A DNA stretch of 64,000 nucleotides from Alistipes excrementigallinarum (GCA_019112825.1 DXIP01000008.1:123816-187815); one strand, 5' to 3'. Counted from the first letter of the stretch, positions 17,173 to 25,623 are shown. Notes: generated from the sequence alone by a model not told the origin. Program-made: numbers and translations.

Positions 17173-17583
17173 ATGGGTGCAAGAAAAGCAATAAGAGCCG
17201 AGAAATTAAAGGCTGAAAAGAAGCAGAAGGCGATTGCCATTATGCGTGATTGCCCGACCTCTCCCCGCAAGATGCGCCTGGTGGCCGACATCATCCGCGG
17301 TGTTGAGATTAACAAGGCATTGGGTATCCTCCGCTATTCGAAGAAGGAGGCCTCGATTCGCATGGAGAAGCTCCTCAAGTCGGCCATCGCCAACTGGGAG
17401 GCCAAGAACGAGAGCGAGCGTCTGGAGGATACGAAGCTCTGCGTGAAGGAAGTGTTCGTCGACGGCGGCCGCATGCTGAAGCGTATTCAGGCTGCGCCCC
17501 AGGGTCGTGCACACCGCATCCGCAAGCGTTCGAACCATGTGACAATCGTAGTTGACAAAATGGTAACCGTAGAAAACAAGTAA
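17173..17583 (+). CDS. rplV: 50S ribosomal protein L22
   Basis: 136 residues. Its beta-hairpin lines the nascent-peptide tunnel and is a site of macrolide-resistance changes. Shows the family helices (DCPTSPRKMRLVADIIRGVEINKALGILRYSKKEA) and the hairpin KRIQAAPQGRAHRIRKRSNHVTIVV. The five-base gap to rpsC indicates tight coupling. Confidence 0.97.
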   Translation: MGARKAIRAEKLKAEKKQKAIAIMRDCPTSPRKMRLVADIIRGVEINKALGILRYSKKEASIRMEKLLKSAIANWEAKNESERLEDTKLCVKEVFVDGGRMLKRIQAAPQGRAHRIRKRSNHVTIVVDKMVTVENK

Positions 17584-17588
17584 TTCAG

Positions 17589-18341
17589 ATGGGACAGAAA
17601 GTTAATCCGATAGCAAATCGTCTTGGTATCATCCGCGGTTGGGATTCCAACTGGTTCGGTGGCAAGGACTTCTCCGACAAGCTCGTAGAAGACGCCAAGA
17701 TTCGCAAGTACCTGAATGTCCGTCTGGCCAAGGCGAGCATCTCGAAAATCATCATCGAGCGTACGCTGAAACTCGTTACGGTGACCATCTCGACCGCCCG
17801 TCCGGGTATCATCATCGGCAAGGGCGGCCAGGAGGTCGACAAACTGAAGGAGGAGCTCAAGAAGCTCACCGGCAAGGAGGTCCAGATTAACATCTTCGAG
17901 GTGAAGCGTCCCGAGGTGGATGCCGTCATCGTGGGTCAGAACATCGCCCGTCAGCTCGAGGGCCGCGTGTCGTTCCGCCGTGCGGTGAAGACCGCCGTGG
18001 CATCGACCATGCGCATGGGCGCCGAGGGTATCAAAATCCAGGTTGCCGGCCGTGTAGGCGGCGCCGAGATGGCCCGTACGGAGACCGTTAAGGAGGGACG
18101 TATTCCGCTGCACACGTTCCGTGCCGACATCGACTACTGCCTCACGGAGGCGCTCACGAAGGTGGGTATCCTCGGTGTGAAGGTGTGGATTTGCCAGGGT
18201 ACGGTTTACGGCAAGCGCGACATCTTCGAAATCGCCGGCGCATCGGCACAGGCTCCCTCGCAGCGCGATGGCGAGCGTCGCGAGCGTCGCGGTGACCGCG
18301 GAGAGCGTCGTGGCGGACGTCGTCGCAACAACAACAAGTAA
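17589..18341 (+). CDS. rpsC: 30S ribosomal protein S3
   Basis: 250 residues. Lines the mRNA entry channel and contributes helicase activity. The KH domain (ARPGIIIGKGGQEVDKLKEELKKLTGKEV) and the C-terminal domain (RRAVKTAVASTMRMGAEGIKIQVAGRVGGAEMAR) are complete. The last ~30 residues form an Arg/Gly-rich tail (ERRERRGDRGERRGGRRRNNNK) beyond the core fold, probably disordered and RNA-binding. Confidence 0.98.
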   Translation: MGQKVNPIANRLGIIRGWDSNWFGGKDFSDKLVEDAKIRKYLNVRLAKASISKIIIERTLKLVTVTISTARPGIIIGKGGQEVDKLKEELKKLTGKEVQINIFEVKRPEVDAVIVGQNIARQLEGRVSFRRAVKTAVASTMRMGAEGIKIQVAGRVGGAEMARTETVKEGRIPLHTFRADIDYCLTEALTKVGILGVKVWICQGTVYGKRDIFEIAGASAQAPSQRDGERRERRGDRGERRGGRRRNNNK

Positions 18342-18368
18342 GTCGGACCTTTTTAAAGCAGAACGAAC

Positions 18369-18797
18369 ATGTTACAGCCGAAAAAGACCAAGTTTAGAAG
18401 AATGCAGAAAGGCCGTATGAAAGGGCTTGCTCAGAGAGGTAACCAACTTGCATACGGATCGTTCGCAATCAAGGCCCTGGAGTCCTCGTGGATTACGGGC
18501 CGTCAGATAGAGGCCGCACGTCAGGCCATCACCCGTTACATGAAGCGTGAAGGTCAGCTCTGGATTCGCATCTTCCCCGACAAACCCATCACGAAGAAGC
18601 CCGCCGAGGTACGTATGGGTAAAGGTAAGGGTAATCCCGAAGGATTCGTGGCTCCCGTAACGCCGGGACGTATTCTCTTCGAGGCGGAAGGTGTGCCTCT
18701 GGCAGTGGCGCAGGAGGCGCTGCGTCTGGGTGCACAGAAGCTTCCCATTACGACCAAGTTTATTGTACGACGTGATTACGTTGAAACCACTATCTAA
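18369..18797 (+). CDS. rplP: 50S ribosomal protein L16
   Basis: 142 residues. Late-assembling protein near the A-site tRNA elbow. The universal core KTKFRRMQKGRMKGLAQRGNQLAYGSFAIKALE, RIFPDKPITKKPAEVRMGKGKGNPEGFVAPV is present at normal length. Followed 12 bases later by rpmC. Confidence 0.98.
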   Translation: MLQPKKTKFRRMQKGRMKGLAQRGNQLAYGSFAIKALESSWITGRQIEAARQAITRYMKREGQLWIRIFPDKPITKKPAEVRMGKGKGNPEGFVAPVTPGRILFEAEGVPLAVAQEALRLGAQKLPITTKFIVRRDYVETTI

Positions 18798-18809
18798 CAG
18801 GACGACAAG

Positions 18810-19001
18810 ATGAAAAGTGCAGAAATCAAGGATCTTTCGGTGAAGGACCTCGCAGAGCGCATCGAGACGGAGAAGGCCCAGCTGGCCACGCTCAAGGTGC
18901 AGCATGCGGTATCCCCCGTCGAGAACCCTTCCATCATCAAGAAAAACCGCAGAGATATCGCTCGCATGCTGACCATCCTGCGTCAAAAAAACGCCAAATA
19001 A
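18810..19001 (+). CDS. rpmC: 50S ribosomal protein L29
   Basis: 63 residues, two long helices as expected for L29, which sits beside L23 at the tunnel exit. The pattern KSAEIKDLSVKDLAERIETEKAQLATLKVQHAV and the final KKNRRDIARMLTILRQK match the family. Confidence 0.96.
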   Translation: MKSAEIKDLSVKDLAERIETEKAQLATLKVQHAVSPVENPSIIKKNRRDIARMLTILRQKNAK

Positions 19002-19012
19002 GGAGATAAACC

Positions 19013-19267
19013 ATGGAAAGAAATCTTAGAAAAGAGCGTATCGGGGTGGTTGTCAGCAACAAGATGGAGAAGACCATTGTGGTTGCCGTCGCACGTAAGG
19101 TGAAGCATCCCATTTACGGCAAGTTCGTCAACAAGACGACCAAGTTCGTAGCCGAATGCCTCGACGAGAGCTGCAAGGAGGGCGATACGGTCCGGATTAT
19201 GGAGACCCGTCCCCTGAGCAAGACGAAGCGTTGGAGATTAGTACAAATCATTGAAAGAGCGAAGTAG
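19013..19267 (+). CDS. rpsQ: 30S ribosomal protein S17
   Basis: 84 residues. Primary 16S rRNA 5'-domain binder with an OB fold. Matches RKERIGVVVSNKMEKTIVVAVARKVKHPIYGKFVNKTTKF and DTVRIMETRPLSKTKRWRLVQIIERAK. The stop is two bases before the rplN start. Confidence 0.98.
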   Translation: MERNLRKERIGVVVSNKMEKTIVVAVARKVKHPIYGKFVNKTTKFVAECLDESCKEGDTVRIMETRPLSKTKRWRLVQIIERAK

Positions 19268-19269
19268 TT

Positions 19270-19635
19270 ATGATACAACAGGAAAGTAGACTCGTAGTAG
19301 CCGACAACAGCGGTGCAAAGGAGGTTCTCTGCATCCGAGTTCTCGGCGGCACGAAGCGTCGCTACGCGTCGATTGGCGATAAAATCGTGGTAGCCGTCAA
19401 GAGCGCGAGCCCCTCGGGCGATGTCAAGAAGGGCGCCGTATCGAAGGCGGTTGTGGTCCGCACGACCAAGGAAATCAGACGTGCCAACGGTTCGTACATC
19501 CGTTTCGACGACAATGCCGTGGTACTGCTGAACAATCAGGGTGAAATGCGCGGTACTCGTATATTCGGCCCCGTAGCCCGCGAGCTGCGCGACCAGTATA
19601 TGAAGATTATCTCTCTTGCACCTGAAGTATTGTAA
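19270..19635 (+). CDS. rplN: 50S ribosomal protein L14
   Basis: 121 residues. Forms an intersubunit bridge with 16S rRNA and is the docking site for RsfS. Matches MIQQESRLVVADNSGAKEVLCIRVLGGTKRRYASIGDKIVVAVKSA and the C-terminal RIFGPVARELRDQYMKIISLAPEVL. Confidence 0.98.
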   Translation: MIQQESRLVVADNSGAKEVLCIRVLGGTKRRYASIGDKIVVAVKSASPSGDVKKGAVSKAVVVRTTKEIRRANGSYIRFDDNAVVLLNNQGEMRGTRIFGPVARELRDQYMKIISLAPEVL

Positions 19636-19656
19636 ATCAAAAAACAAATTTCGGAT

Positions 19657-19980
19657 ATGTCAGTCAAATTACATATTAAGAAGGGGGATATGGTAGCGGT
19701 CATCGCCGGCGACAGCAAGGGCCAGCAGGGCAAGGTCCTCAAGGTCGAGCCCGAAAAGCAGCGTGCCATCGTCGAGGGCGTGAACCTCTGCAAGAAGGCC
19801 ACCAAGCCCAGCTCCAAGAACCCTCAGGGTGGAATCGTCGAGCAGGAGGCTCCCATCCACATCTCGAACTTGCAGGTGCTCGATCCCAAGAGTGGCAAAC
19901 CTACCCGCGTAGGCCGCAAGCTCAATGATAAAGGTAAATTAGTTCGTTACGCTAAAAAGTCAGGGGAGGAGATTAAATAA
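19657..19980 (+). CDS. rplX: 50S ribosomal protein L24
   Basis: 107 residues. Assembly-initiator protein with a KOW motif (KGDMVAVIAGDSKGQQGKVLKVEPEKQRAIVEGVN, about 9-43). Its TAA stop overlaps the rplE ATG by one base (TAATG), giving translational coupling. Confidence 0.97.
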   Translation: MSVKLHIKKGDMVAVIAGDSKGQQGKVLKVEPEKQRAIVEGVNLCKKATKPSSKNPQGGIVEQEAPIHISNLQVLDPKSGKPTRVGRKLNDKGKLVRYAKKSGEEIK

Positions 19981-20537
19981 TGGCATACGTACCAACACTC
20001 AAGACACAGTATAAGGAGCAGATTGTCCCTGCCCTTATGAAGGAGTTCGGTTACTCGAGCGTCATGCAGTGCCCGAAACTCACCAAGATTGTTATCAACC
20101 AGGGTATGGGTCAGGCCGTAGCCGACAAGAAGCTCATCGACGTAGCGGAGGCCGAGCTGACGCAGATTGCAGGTCAGAAGGCCGTTCAGACCCGTTCGCG
20201 CAAGGACATCTCGAACTTCAAGCTGCGCAAGGGTATGCCCATCGGCGTACGCGTCACGCTGCGTGACACGAAGATGTACGAGTTCCTCGAGCGTCTGATT
20301 GCCGTGGCTCTGCCCCGAATCCGTGACTTCAAGGGTATCAACGAGAAGTTCGACGGTCGCGGCAACTACACCCTCGGCATCGCCGAGCAGATTATCTTCC
20401 CGGAAATCGACATCGACAAGATTACGAAGATTTTCGGTATGGAGATTACCTTCGTGACCACGGCCAAGACCGACGAGGAGGCCTACTCGCTGCTCCGCAG
20501 CTTCGGTCTTCCTTTCAAGAACGCTAAAAAGAACTAA
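19980..20537 (+). CDS. rplE: 50S ribosomal protein L5
   Basis: 185 residues. Binds 5S rRNA in the central protuberance and contacts P-site tRNA. Family features: PKLTKIVINQGMGQAVADKKLID, the loop RSRKDISNFKLRKGMPIGVRVTLR and the FPEIDIDKITKIFGMEITFVTTAKTDEEA segment. The start is fixed by the one-base overlap with rplX. Confidence 0.98.
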   Translation: MAYVPTLKTQYKEQIVPALMKEFGYSSVMQCPKLTKIVINQGMGQAVADKKLIDVAEAELTQIAGQKAVQTRSRKDISNFKLRKGMPIGVRVTLRDTKMYEFLERLIAVALPRIRDFKGINEKFDGRGNYTLGIAEQIIFPEIDIDKITKIFGMEITFVTTAKTDEEAYSLLRSFGLPFKNAKKN

Positions 20538-20542
20538 GCTAT

Positions 20543-20839
20543 ATGGCAAAAGAATCGATGAAGGCACGCGAGGTAAAGCGTGCAAAGCTCGCGAAGCGTT
20601 ATCAGCACAAGCGCGAGGAGATTGCTGCCAAGGTGAAGAGCGGCGAGATGGACCACGAGGAGGCATGGGTAGCCCTTTCGAAGCTGCCGCGCAACTCGAA
20701 CCCCATCCGTCAGCACAACCGCTGCAAGATTACGGGACGTCCGAAGGGCTATATCCGTCAGTTCGGTATCAGCCGTATCCAGTTCCGTGAGATGGCTTCG
20801 CAGGGGTTGATTCCCGGCGTGAAGAAGGCCAGCTGGTAG
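20543..20839 (+). CDS. rpsN: 30S ribosomal protein S14 (zinc-independent, long form)
   Basis: 98 residues, the longer S14 without the CxxC...CxxC zinc site; the only Cys is in HNRCKITGRPKGYIRQFGISRIQFRE. S14 is a late head protein near the A site. It is the last gene of the upstream transcriptional block: a 14-bp perfect hairpin begins four bases after its stop and the next ribosomal gene is 790 bases away. Confidence 0.97.
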   Translation: MAKESMKAREVKRAKLAKRYQHKREEIAAKVKSGEMDHEEAWVALSKLPRNSNPIRQHNRCKITGRPKGYIRQFGISRIQFREMASQGLIPGVKKASW

Positions 20840-20842
20840 TCG

Positions 20843-20874
20843 ATTTACGGGTGCGATGCGTCGCACCCGTAAAT
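20843..20874 (+). terminator. strong hairpin immediately after rpsN
   Basis: ATTTACGGGTGCGA (20843-20856) pairs perfectly with 20861-20874 around a TGCG loop, a 14-bp stem. It starts four bases after the rpsN stop. No long T-tract follows, so it may be a partial terminator or 3' processing/stability structure. Confidence 0.55.
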
Positions 20875-21420
20875 TCACTTCCGATTCACGGGAGGGGGAG
20901 AAGGAGGTGCCGAAGGGGAGTCTGAGGAGGAACCGAAGGGGGAATCGAAAGAGGAGCCTGAGGAGGAGCCGAAGAGGTACCAAAAGCATCGGAAATCATC
21001 TTCCCGTCGAGTCGAGGGGTTCCGTTCTCCGGGGTGCAAGCCCAGGAGCATCGCATCAGGAGGCGTCGCCCGTTGGGGCGCGTCTGCTCGCCGCATGCTC
21101 GCAGAGTCGGAACCCGATAGGGGCGCAGAGCCCGAGTAAGGAGGTCGCAAAATCGGGGAAAGTGCCGCCACAAGCGGTAACTTCTCGATGGCGTGACACC
21201 CGAAAAGGTTAGGCGTTTTGTTACGGATTTCCCGGACCGGTGTCGCCCGAGAGACGCCGTTGCCGCTACCCTGCAGGGGGCGCGACGGTCGTTTCGGAGG
21301 GTGGAAACCGAGGTCGCACAGGGCGGAAATCGGTACGGAGACATGTTAGCAGCCAAGGGTGCTAACATTGTCCGTATTGCGGAATCTGCATCGCGGGCCT
21401 CAAAATTAAGGTTAAATGCA
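20875..21420. other. non-coding insertion-like stretch inside the spc operon
   Basis: In most bacteria rpsN and rpsH are adjacent; here they are 790 bases apart. The first part is purine-rich with a 36-base repeat (GAGTCTGAGGAGGAACCGAAG at 20918 and a near copy at 20954, each 21 bases or less). Open frames on both strands (for example plus 20856-21212, Arg/Ser-rich; minus 20886-21368, Pro-rich) show no recognisable fold or signal, and I do not call them genes. No transposase, terminal repeats or target duplication is visible. Confidence 0.6.
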
Positions 21421-21442
21421 TGGTTTATCGGGAAATAATACG

Positions 21443-21450
21443 TATATTTG
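21443..21450 (+). promoter_or_regulatory. internal promoter for rpsH and the distal spc/alpha genes
   Basis: TATATTTG, an exact TAnnTTTG match in an AT-rich pocket, with GTTTA about 16 bases upstream as a weak -33 candidate. It implies a leader of about 170 bases before rpsH. Confidence 0.6.
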
Positions 21451-21629
21451 CGCGCTTAAACTCCGGGTTGGGCGTCGCATGTGCGTGTGAAAACCGCCTC
21501 CGCGGACCGCTCCCGGAACGGTAAAAAGGAAAACTCAACGGATGGCCGCTCGGACGACCGAATGGCGTAAACCGATGATTTTGAATAAATTATTTACTAA
21601 CAAACTTTAATTTTTAACTTCTATTCGTT

Positions 21630-22028
21630 ATGACTGATCCTATTGCGGACTTTCTGACCAGAATTAGAAACGCGGTGAAAGCCAACCACAAGGTGGTTGA
21701 AGCTCCCGGTTCAAAAATTAAGCAGGAGATTACGAAGATTCTCTACGAGCAGGGTTACATCCTCGCCTACAAGTTCGACACGAACGAGAAGGGCCACCCG
21801 ACCATCAAGATTGCCCTGAAGTGGGATGCCGCCACGAAGAGCAACGCCATCAAGGGGCTGCAGCGCATCAGCCGTCCGGGTCTGCGCCGCTACGCTTCGG
21901 TATCGGAGATGCCGCGCGTGCTCAACGGTCTGGGTATCGCCATCCTCTCGACCTCGAAGGGCATCATGACCGACGCCAAGGCCCGCAAGGAGAACGTAGG
22001 CGGTGAGGTTCTGTGCTACATCTACTAA
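21630..22028 (+). CDS. rpsH: 30S ribosomal protein S8
   Basis: 132 residues. Central-domain 16S rRNA binder; in E. coli it represses the spc operon by binding mRNA near rplE. Matches DPIADFLTRIRNAVKANHKVVEAPGSKIK and RISRPGLRRYASVSEMPRVLNGLGIAILSTSKGIMTDAKARKENVGGEVLCYIY. It is the first gene after the 790-base gap and has its own predicted promoter. Confidence 0.98.
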   Translation: MTDPIADFLTRIRNAVKANHKVVEAPGSKIKQEITKILYEQGYILAYKFDTNEKGHPTIKIALKWDAATKSNAIKGLQRISRPGLRRYASVSEMPRVLNGLGIAILSTSKGIMTDAKARKENVGGEVLCYIY

Positions 22029-22055
22029 TCATCGAAATCATTAAACAACAACAAC

Positions 22056-22643
22056 ATGTCAAGAATTGGTAAATTACCTGTAAACTTGCCCGCCGGCGTT
22101 ACCGTCGAGGTAGCTGCCGACAATACGGTAAGCGTGAAAGGGCCACTCGGGACACTGAGTCTGAAGGTAGACTCGGACATCACGGTTACGGTAGGCTCGC
22201 ACAAGGACCCCCACACGGAGAAGGATATTCCCGCCGTGTTCGTAACGCGCCCGACCAACCAGCCGCGCCATCGTTCGCTGCACGGTCTCTACCGCGCACT
22301 CATCAACAACATGGTCATCGGCGTATCGAAGGGCTATGAAATCAAGCAGGAGCTGGTGGGCGTCGGCTACAAGGCCGAGGTCAAGGGCCAGGTGCTTGAG
22401 ATGAGCCTGGGCTATTCGCACGACACCTACCTGATGCTGCCCCCCGAGGTTACCGCTACGGCCGTGACGGAGAAGAAGGGCAACCCGATTGTAACGCTCA
22501 AGTCGATTGACAAGCAGCTCATCGGCCAGGTAGCCGCCAAGCTCCGCTCGCTGCGTAAGCCGGAGCCGTACAAGGGCAAGGGTATCAAGTTCGTAGGCGA
22601 GCAGATTCGCCGCAAGGCAGGTAAATCGGCTGGTGCCAAATAG
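22056..22643 (+). CDS. rplF: 50S ribosomal protein L6
   Basis: 195 residues. Two tandem L6 domains near the factor-binding region. Matches MSRIGKLPVNLPAGVTVEV, LHGLYRALINNMVIGVSKGYEIKQELVGVGYKAEVKG and the C-terminal RKPEPYKGKGIKFVGEQIRRKAGKSAGAK. Confidence 0.98.
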   Translation: MSRIGKLPVNLPAGVTVEVAADNTVSVKGPLGTLSLKVDSDITVTVGSHKDPHTEKDIPAVFVTRPTNQPRHRSLHGLYRALINNMVIGVSKGYEIKQELVGVGYKAEVKGQVLEMSLGYSHDTYLMLPPEVTATAVTEKKGNPIVTLKSIDKQLIGQVAAKLRSLRKPEPYKGKGIKFVGEQIRRKAGKSAGAK

Positions 22644-22659
22644 TAAATAGTCAAGAGTT

Positions 22660-23022
22660 ATGTCACTGAACAAGATAGAAAGAAGAGAGAGGATTAAGAT
22701 GCGTATCCGTAAAATCGTCAACGGTACGCCCGAACAGCCTCGCATGACTGTATTCCGTAGCAACAAGCAAATCTACGTACAGTTTATTGACGACCTGGCC
22801 GGTCAGACGCTGGCCGCCGCATCTTCGCTCGACAAGGAGGTTGCCGAAGCAGCCGCCGGCAAGACCAAGTGCGAAGTGGCCGCTCTGGTGGGCAAGCTCG
22901 CAGCCGAGCGTGCCGTAGCCAAGGGCATCTCGACGGTGTCGTTCGACCGTAACGGCTACCTCTATCACGGACGCGTAAAACAGTTGGCCGAAGCAGCTCG
23001 CGAAGCCGGTCTTAAATTCTAA
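22660..23022 (+). CDS. rplR: 50S ribosomal protein L18
   Basis: 120 residues. Binds 5S rRNA with L5 in the central protuberance. Matches PRMTVFRSNKQIYVQFIDDLAGQTLAAASS and the C-terminal GYLYHGRVKQLAEAAREAGLKF. Six bases precede rpsE. Confidence 0.97.
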   Translation: MSLNKIERRERIKMRIRKIVNGTPEQPRMTVFRSNKQIYVQFIDDLAGQTLAAASSLDKEVAEAAAGKTKCEVAALVGKLAAERAVAKGISTVSFDRNGYLYHGRVKQLAEAAREAGLKF

Positions 23023-23028
23023 GCGAAT

Positions 23029-23547
23029 ATGTCTAATACGAACATAAAGAAAGTACGCACGAGCGACCTCGAGCTTAAGGACAGACTCGTAAGCATCCAG
23101 CGTGTTACGAAGGTAACGAAGGGTGGTCGCACATTCAGCTTCTCGGCCATCGTCGTTGTCGGCAACGAGAACGGCGTGGTAGGCTACGGCCTGGGCAAGG
23201 CCTCGGAGGTACAGGCTGCCATCGCCAAGGGCGTGGAGGATGCCAAGAAGAACCTGGTCAAGATTCCGGTCATCAACGGTACGATTCCCCACAAGCAGGA
23301 GCTCCGTTACGGCGGTTCGCTCGTGATGATTCGTCCGGCCGCTCCCGGTACGGGTATCATCGCCGGCGGTGCCATGCGTGCCGTTCTGGAGTCGGTGGGC
23401 GTGAAGAACGTGCTTGCCAAGAGCAAGGGCTCGTCGAACCCCCACAACCTCGTCAAGGCAACCATCGGTGCCCTCTGCGAGCTGCGCGACGCACGCAGCA
23501 TCGCCCAGCTTCGCGGCATCTCGATGAACCAGGTGTTTAACGGTTAA
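23029..23547 (+). CDS. rpsE: 30S ribosomal protein S5
   Basis: 172 residues. Decoding-accuracy (ram) protein near the mRNA entry site. The N-terminal double-stranded-RNA-binding fold (LKDRLVSIQRVTKVTKGGRTFSFSAIVVVGN) and the C-terminal domain (RPAAPGTGIIAGGAMRAVLESVGVKNVLAKSKGSSNPHNLVKA) are complete. Confidence 0.98.
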   Translation: MSNTNIKKVRTSDLELKDRLVSIQRVTKVTKGGRTFSFSAIVVVGNENGVVGYGLGKASEVQAAIAKGVEDAKKNLVKIPVINGTIPHKQELRYGGSLVMIRPAAPGTGIIAGGAMRAVLESVGVKNVLAKSKGSSNPHNLVKATIGALCELRDARSIAQLRGISMNQVFNG

Positions 23548-23561
23548 TTTCTCGAAGACAA

Positions 23562-23744
23562 ATGGCAAGATTGAAAATCACTCAGGTCAAAAGCCGCATC
23601 GGCGCCACCGCGCGTCAGTGCAAGAACCTCGACGCGCTGGGTCTGAAGAAGATTAACGCAAGCGTGGAGCACGACGACTCGGTCATCATCAAGGGGATGA
23701 TTGAGCGCGTAAAGCACCTCGTCAAGGTCGAGGAGGTAAAGTAA
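23562..23744 (+). CDS. rpmD: 50S ribosomal protein L30
   Basis: 60 residues, the short bacterial form. Pattern ARLKITQVKSRIGATARQCKNLDALGLKKINASVEHDDSVIIKGMIERVKHLVKVEE matches L30, a small large-subunit protein near 5S rRNA. Confidence 0.96.
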   Translation: MARLKITQVKSRIGATARQCKNLDALGLKKINASVEHDDSVIIKGMIERVKHLVKVEEVK

Positions 23745-23772
23745 AGTATAATTGCAAAGACGTAATTTAAGC

Positions 23773-24219
23773 ATGGAACTCAATAATCTCAAACCCGCTA
23801 AGGGTTCTACGCACCACGACAAGCGGATTGGCCGCGGTGCAGGTTCGGGTCACGGCGGCACGGCCACGCGTGGTCACAAGGGTGCTCAGTCGCGTTCGGG
23901 TTACTCGCGCAAGCTGGGCTTCGAGGGCGGTCAGATGCCTCTGCAGCGTCGCGTGCCGAAGTTCGGTTTCACGAACCTGAAGCGTGTGGAATACAAGCCC
24001 ATCAACCTTTCGACGCTCGAGGAGCTGGCAGCCAAGAAGTCGCTCTCGGAGATTTCGTTCGAGACGCTCGTCGAGGCAGGTTTCGTAGCGAACGGCGACC
24101 GTGTGAAGATTCTCGGCGACGGCGCGCTGACGAAGGCCCTTGCGGTCAAGGCTCACGCCTTCTCGAAGAGCGCCGAGGCAGCCATCACGGCAGCCGGCGG
24201 CAGTGTCGAAAAACTGTAG
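23773..24219 (+). CDS. rplO: 50S ribosomal protein L15
   Basis: 148 residues. Late-assembling, with a glycine/arginine-rich N-terminal extension (GRGAGSGHGGTATRGHKGAQSRSGYSRKLGFEGGQMPLQRRVPKFGF) threading into 23S rRNA. ATG 23773 gives MELNNLKPAKGSTH, the family N-terminus; an in-frame start 21 bases upstream would add seven residues and lie only 8 bases from the rpmD stop, so it is not preferred. Confidence 0.96.
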   Translation: MELNNLKPAKGSTHHDKRIGRGAGSGHGGTATRGHKGAQSRSGYSRKLGFEGGQMPLQRRVPKFGFTNLKRVEYKPINLSTLEELAAKKSLSEISFETLVEAGFVANGDRVKILGDGALTKALAVKAHAFSKSAEAAITAAGGSVEKL

Positions 24220-24240
24220 GACCTTTAGAACGCAAACATT

Positions 24241-25623
24241 ATGAGTCAATACCTTATCGTTGGTCTCGTTTTTTTGGTGGTAATCGTTCTTCTGGCGACC
24301 AACAAGAAAGTGGTGGAGACTATCAAGAACATCTATAAAATCGAGGAGCTCCGCAAGCGTGTACTCTACACCATCGGGCTGCTCGTGGTCTACCGTCTTG
24401 GTAGTTTCGTAGTGATTCCGGGCATCAACCCCAACGCCCTGGGCGAGGGTTCGGCGTATGCCAGCCAGTTGGAGGGCAACGGACTTCTGGGTCTGTTGAA
24501 CGTCTTCTCGGGCGGTGCATTTGGCAATGCGGCGATTTTTGCGCTCGGAGTCATGCCGTACATCACCGCCTCCATCGTCATCCAGCTCATGGGCATGATG
24601 ATTCCGTATTTCCAGAAGATGCAGAAGGAGGGTGAGAGCGGCCGCCGCAAGATGAACCAGTGGACGCGTTTCCTGACAATCGTCGTCTTGATTATCCAGG
24701 GACCGGCCTACATCGCGAACCTCTACCACCAGGTTCCCGACGCGTTCGTCTACGGCAACTCGTTCGGCTTCGTCTGCTATGCGACGACGATTCTGATTGC
24801 CGGCACCATGTTCATCATGTGGCTCGGCGAGAAGATTACGGACAAGGGTATCGGCAACGGTATCTCGCTCATCATCATGATTGGCATCGTGGCCCGTCTG
24901 CCCCACGCGCTGTTGGCCGAGGTCAACGCGCGCTTCCAGACCGCCTCGGGCAGCGCCATCATGCTGATTCTCGAGCTGGTGCTCCTCTTCCTTGTCTTCA
25001 TGGCAACGATTGCCCTGGTACAGGCAGTCCGCAAGGTGCCCGTACAGTATGCCAAGCGTATTGTCGGCAATAAGCAGTACGGCGGTGTGCGTCAGTACAT
25101 CCCGCTGAAGATGAATGCCGCGAACGTGATGCCCATCATCTTCGCGCAGGCTCTGATGTTTATTCCGGCTCTGTTCACCAACGTCGCTCCGGGCTTTGCT
25201 TCGGCGTTCAGCTCGATGACCGGCTTCTGGTACAACTTTACGCTGGCAGTGCTGGTAATCGCCTTCACCTACTTCTACACGGCGATTATCATCAATCCTC
25301 AAATGATGGCCGATGACATGAAGCGCAACGGCGGCTTTATCCCGGGAGTGAAACCGGGCAAGCAGACGGTGAACTACATCGATACCATCATGACGCGCAT
25401 CACCCTTCCGGGTTCGATTTTCCTCGCCATCGTATCGATTCTTCCGGCGCTGGCGATGAAGTTCCTGGGCATTCAGCAGGCCTTCGCCTACTTCTACGGC
25501 GGAACGTCGCTGCTGATTATGGTCGGTGTGGTGCTCGACACTCTCAAGCAGATAGAGAGCTACCTGCTGATGCGTCACTACGACGGTCTGATGAAGACGG
25601 GTCGAATCCAGGGACGTCATTAG
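24241..25623 (+). CDS. secY: preprotein translocase subunit SecY
   Basis: 460 residues. The channel of the SecYEG translocon. The canonical start region (ETIKNIYKIEELRKRVLYTIGLLVVYRLGSFVVIPGI) begins only near residue 26, and hallmark segments follow: the plug region, LGVMPYITASIVIQLMGMMIP and NPQMMADDMKRNGGFIPGVKPGKQT. The first 25 residues (MSQYLIVGLVFLVVIVLLATNKK) form an extra hydrophobic segment that most SecY proteins lack. In-frame GTG codons at 24310/24313 would give the conventional N-terminus. The ATG is kept because it lies 21 bases after rplO with an A-rich start context. Confidence 0.95.
   Translation: MSQYLIVGLVFLVVIVLLATNKKVVETIKNIYKIEELRKRVLYTIGLLVVYRLGSFVVIPGINPNALGEGSAYASQLEGNGLLGLLNVFSGGAFGNAAIFALGVMPYITASIVIQLMGMMIPYFQKMQKEGESGRRKMNQWTRFLTIVVLIIQGPAYIANLYHQVPDAFVYGNSFGFVCYATTILIAGTMFIMWLGEKITDKGIGNGISLIIMIGIVARLPHALLAEVNARFQTASGSAIMLILELVLLFLVFMATIALVQAVRKVPVQYAKRIVGNKQYGGVRQYIPLKMNAANVMPIIFAQALMFIPALFTNVAPGFASAFSSMTGFWYNFTLAVLVIAFTYFYTAIIINPQMMADDMKRNGGFIPGVKPGKQTVNYIDTIMTRITLPGSIFLAIVSILPALAMKFLGIQQAFAYFYGGTSLLIMVGVVLDTLKQIESYLLMRHYDGLMKTGRIQGRH

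Noticed and set aside
20856..21438. Small open frames in the rpsN-rpsH gap (118, 160 and 81 residues)
   Set aside because: Low-complexity Arg/Ser or Pro content, no signal or family, mutually overlapping on both strands.
23752..23772. Seven-residue N-terminal extension of L15
   Set aside because: Starts only 8 bases after the rpmD stop and does not match the L15 N-terminus.
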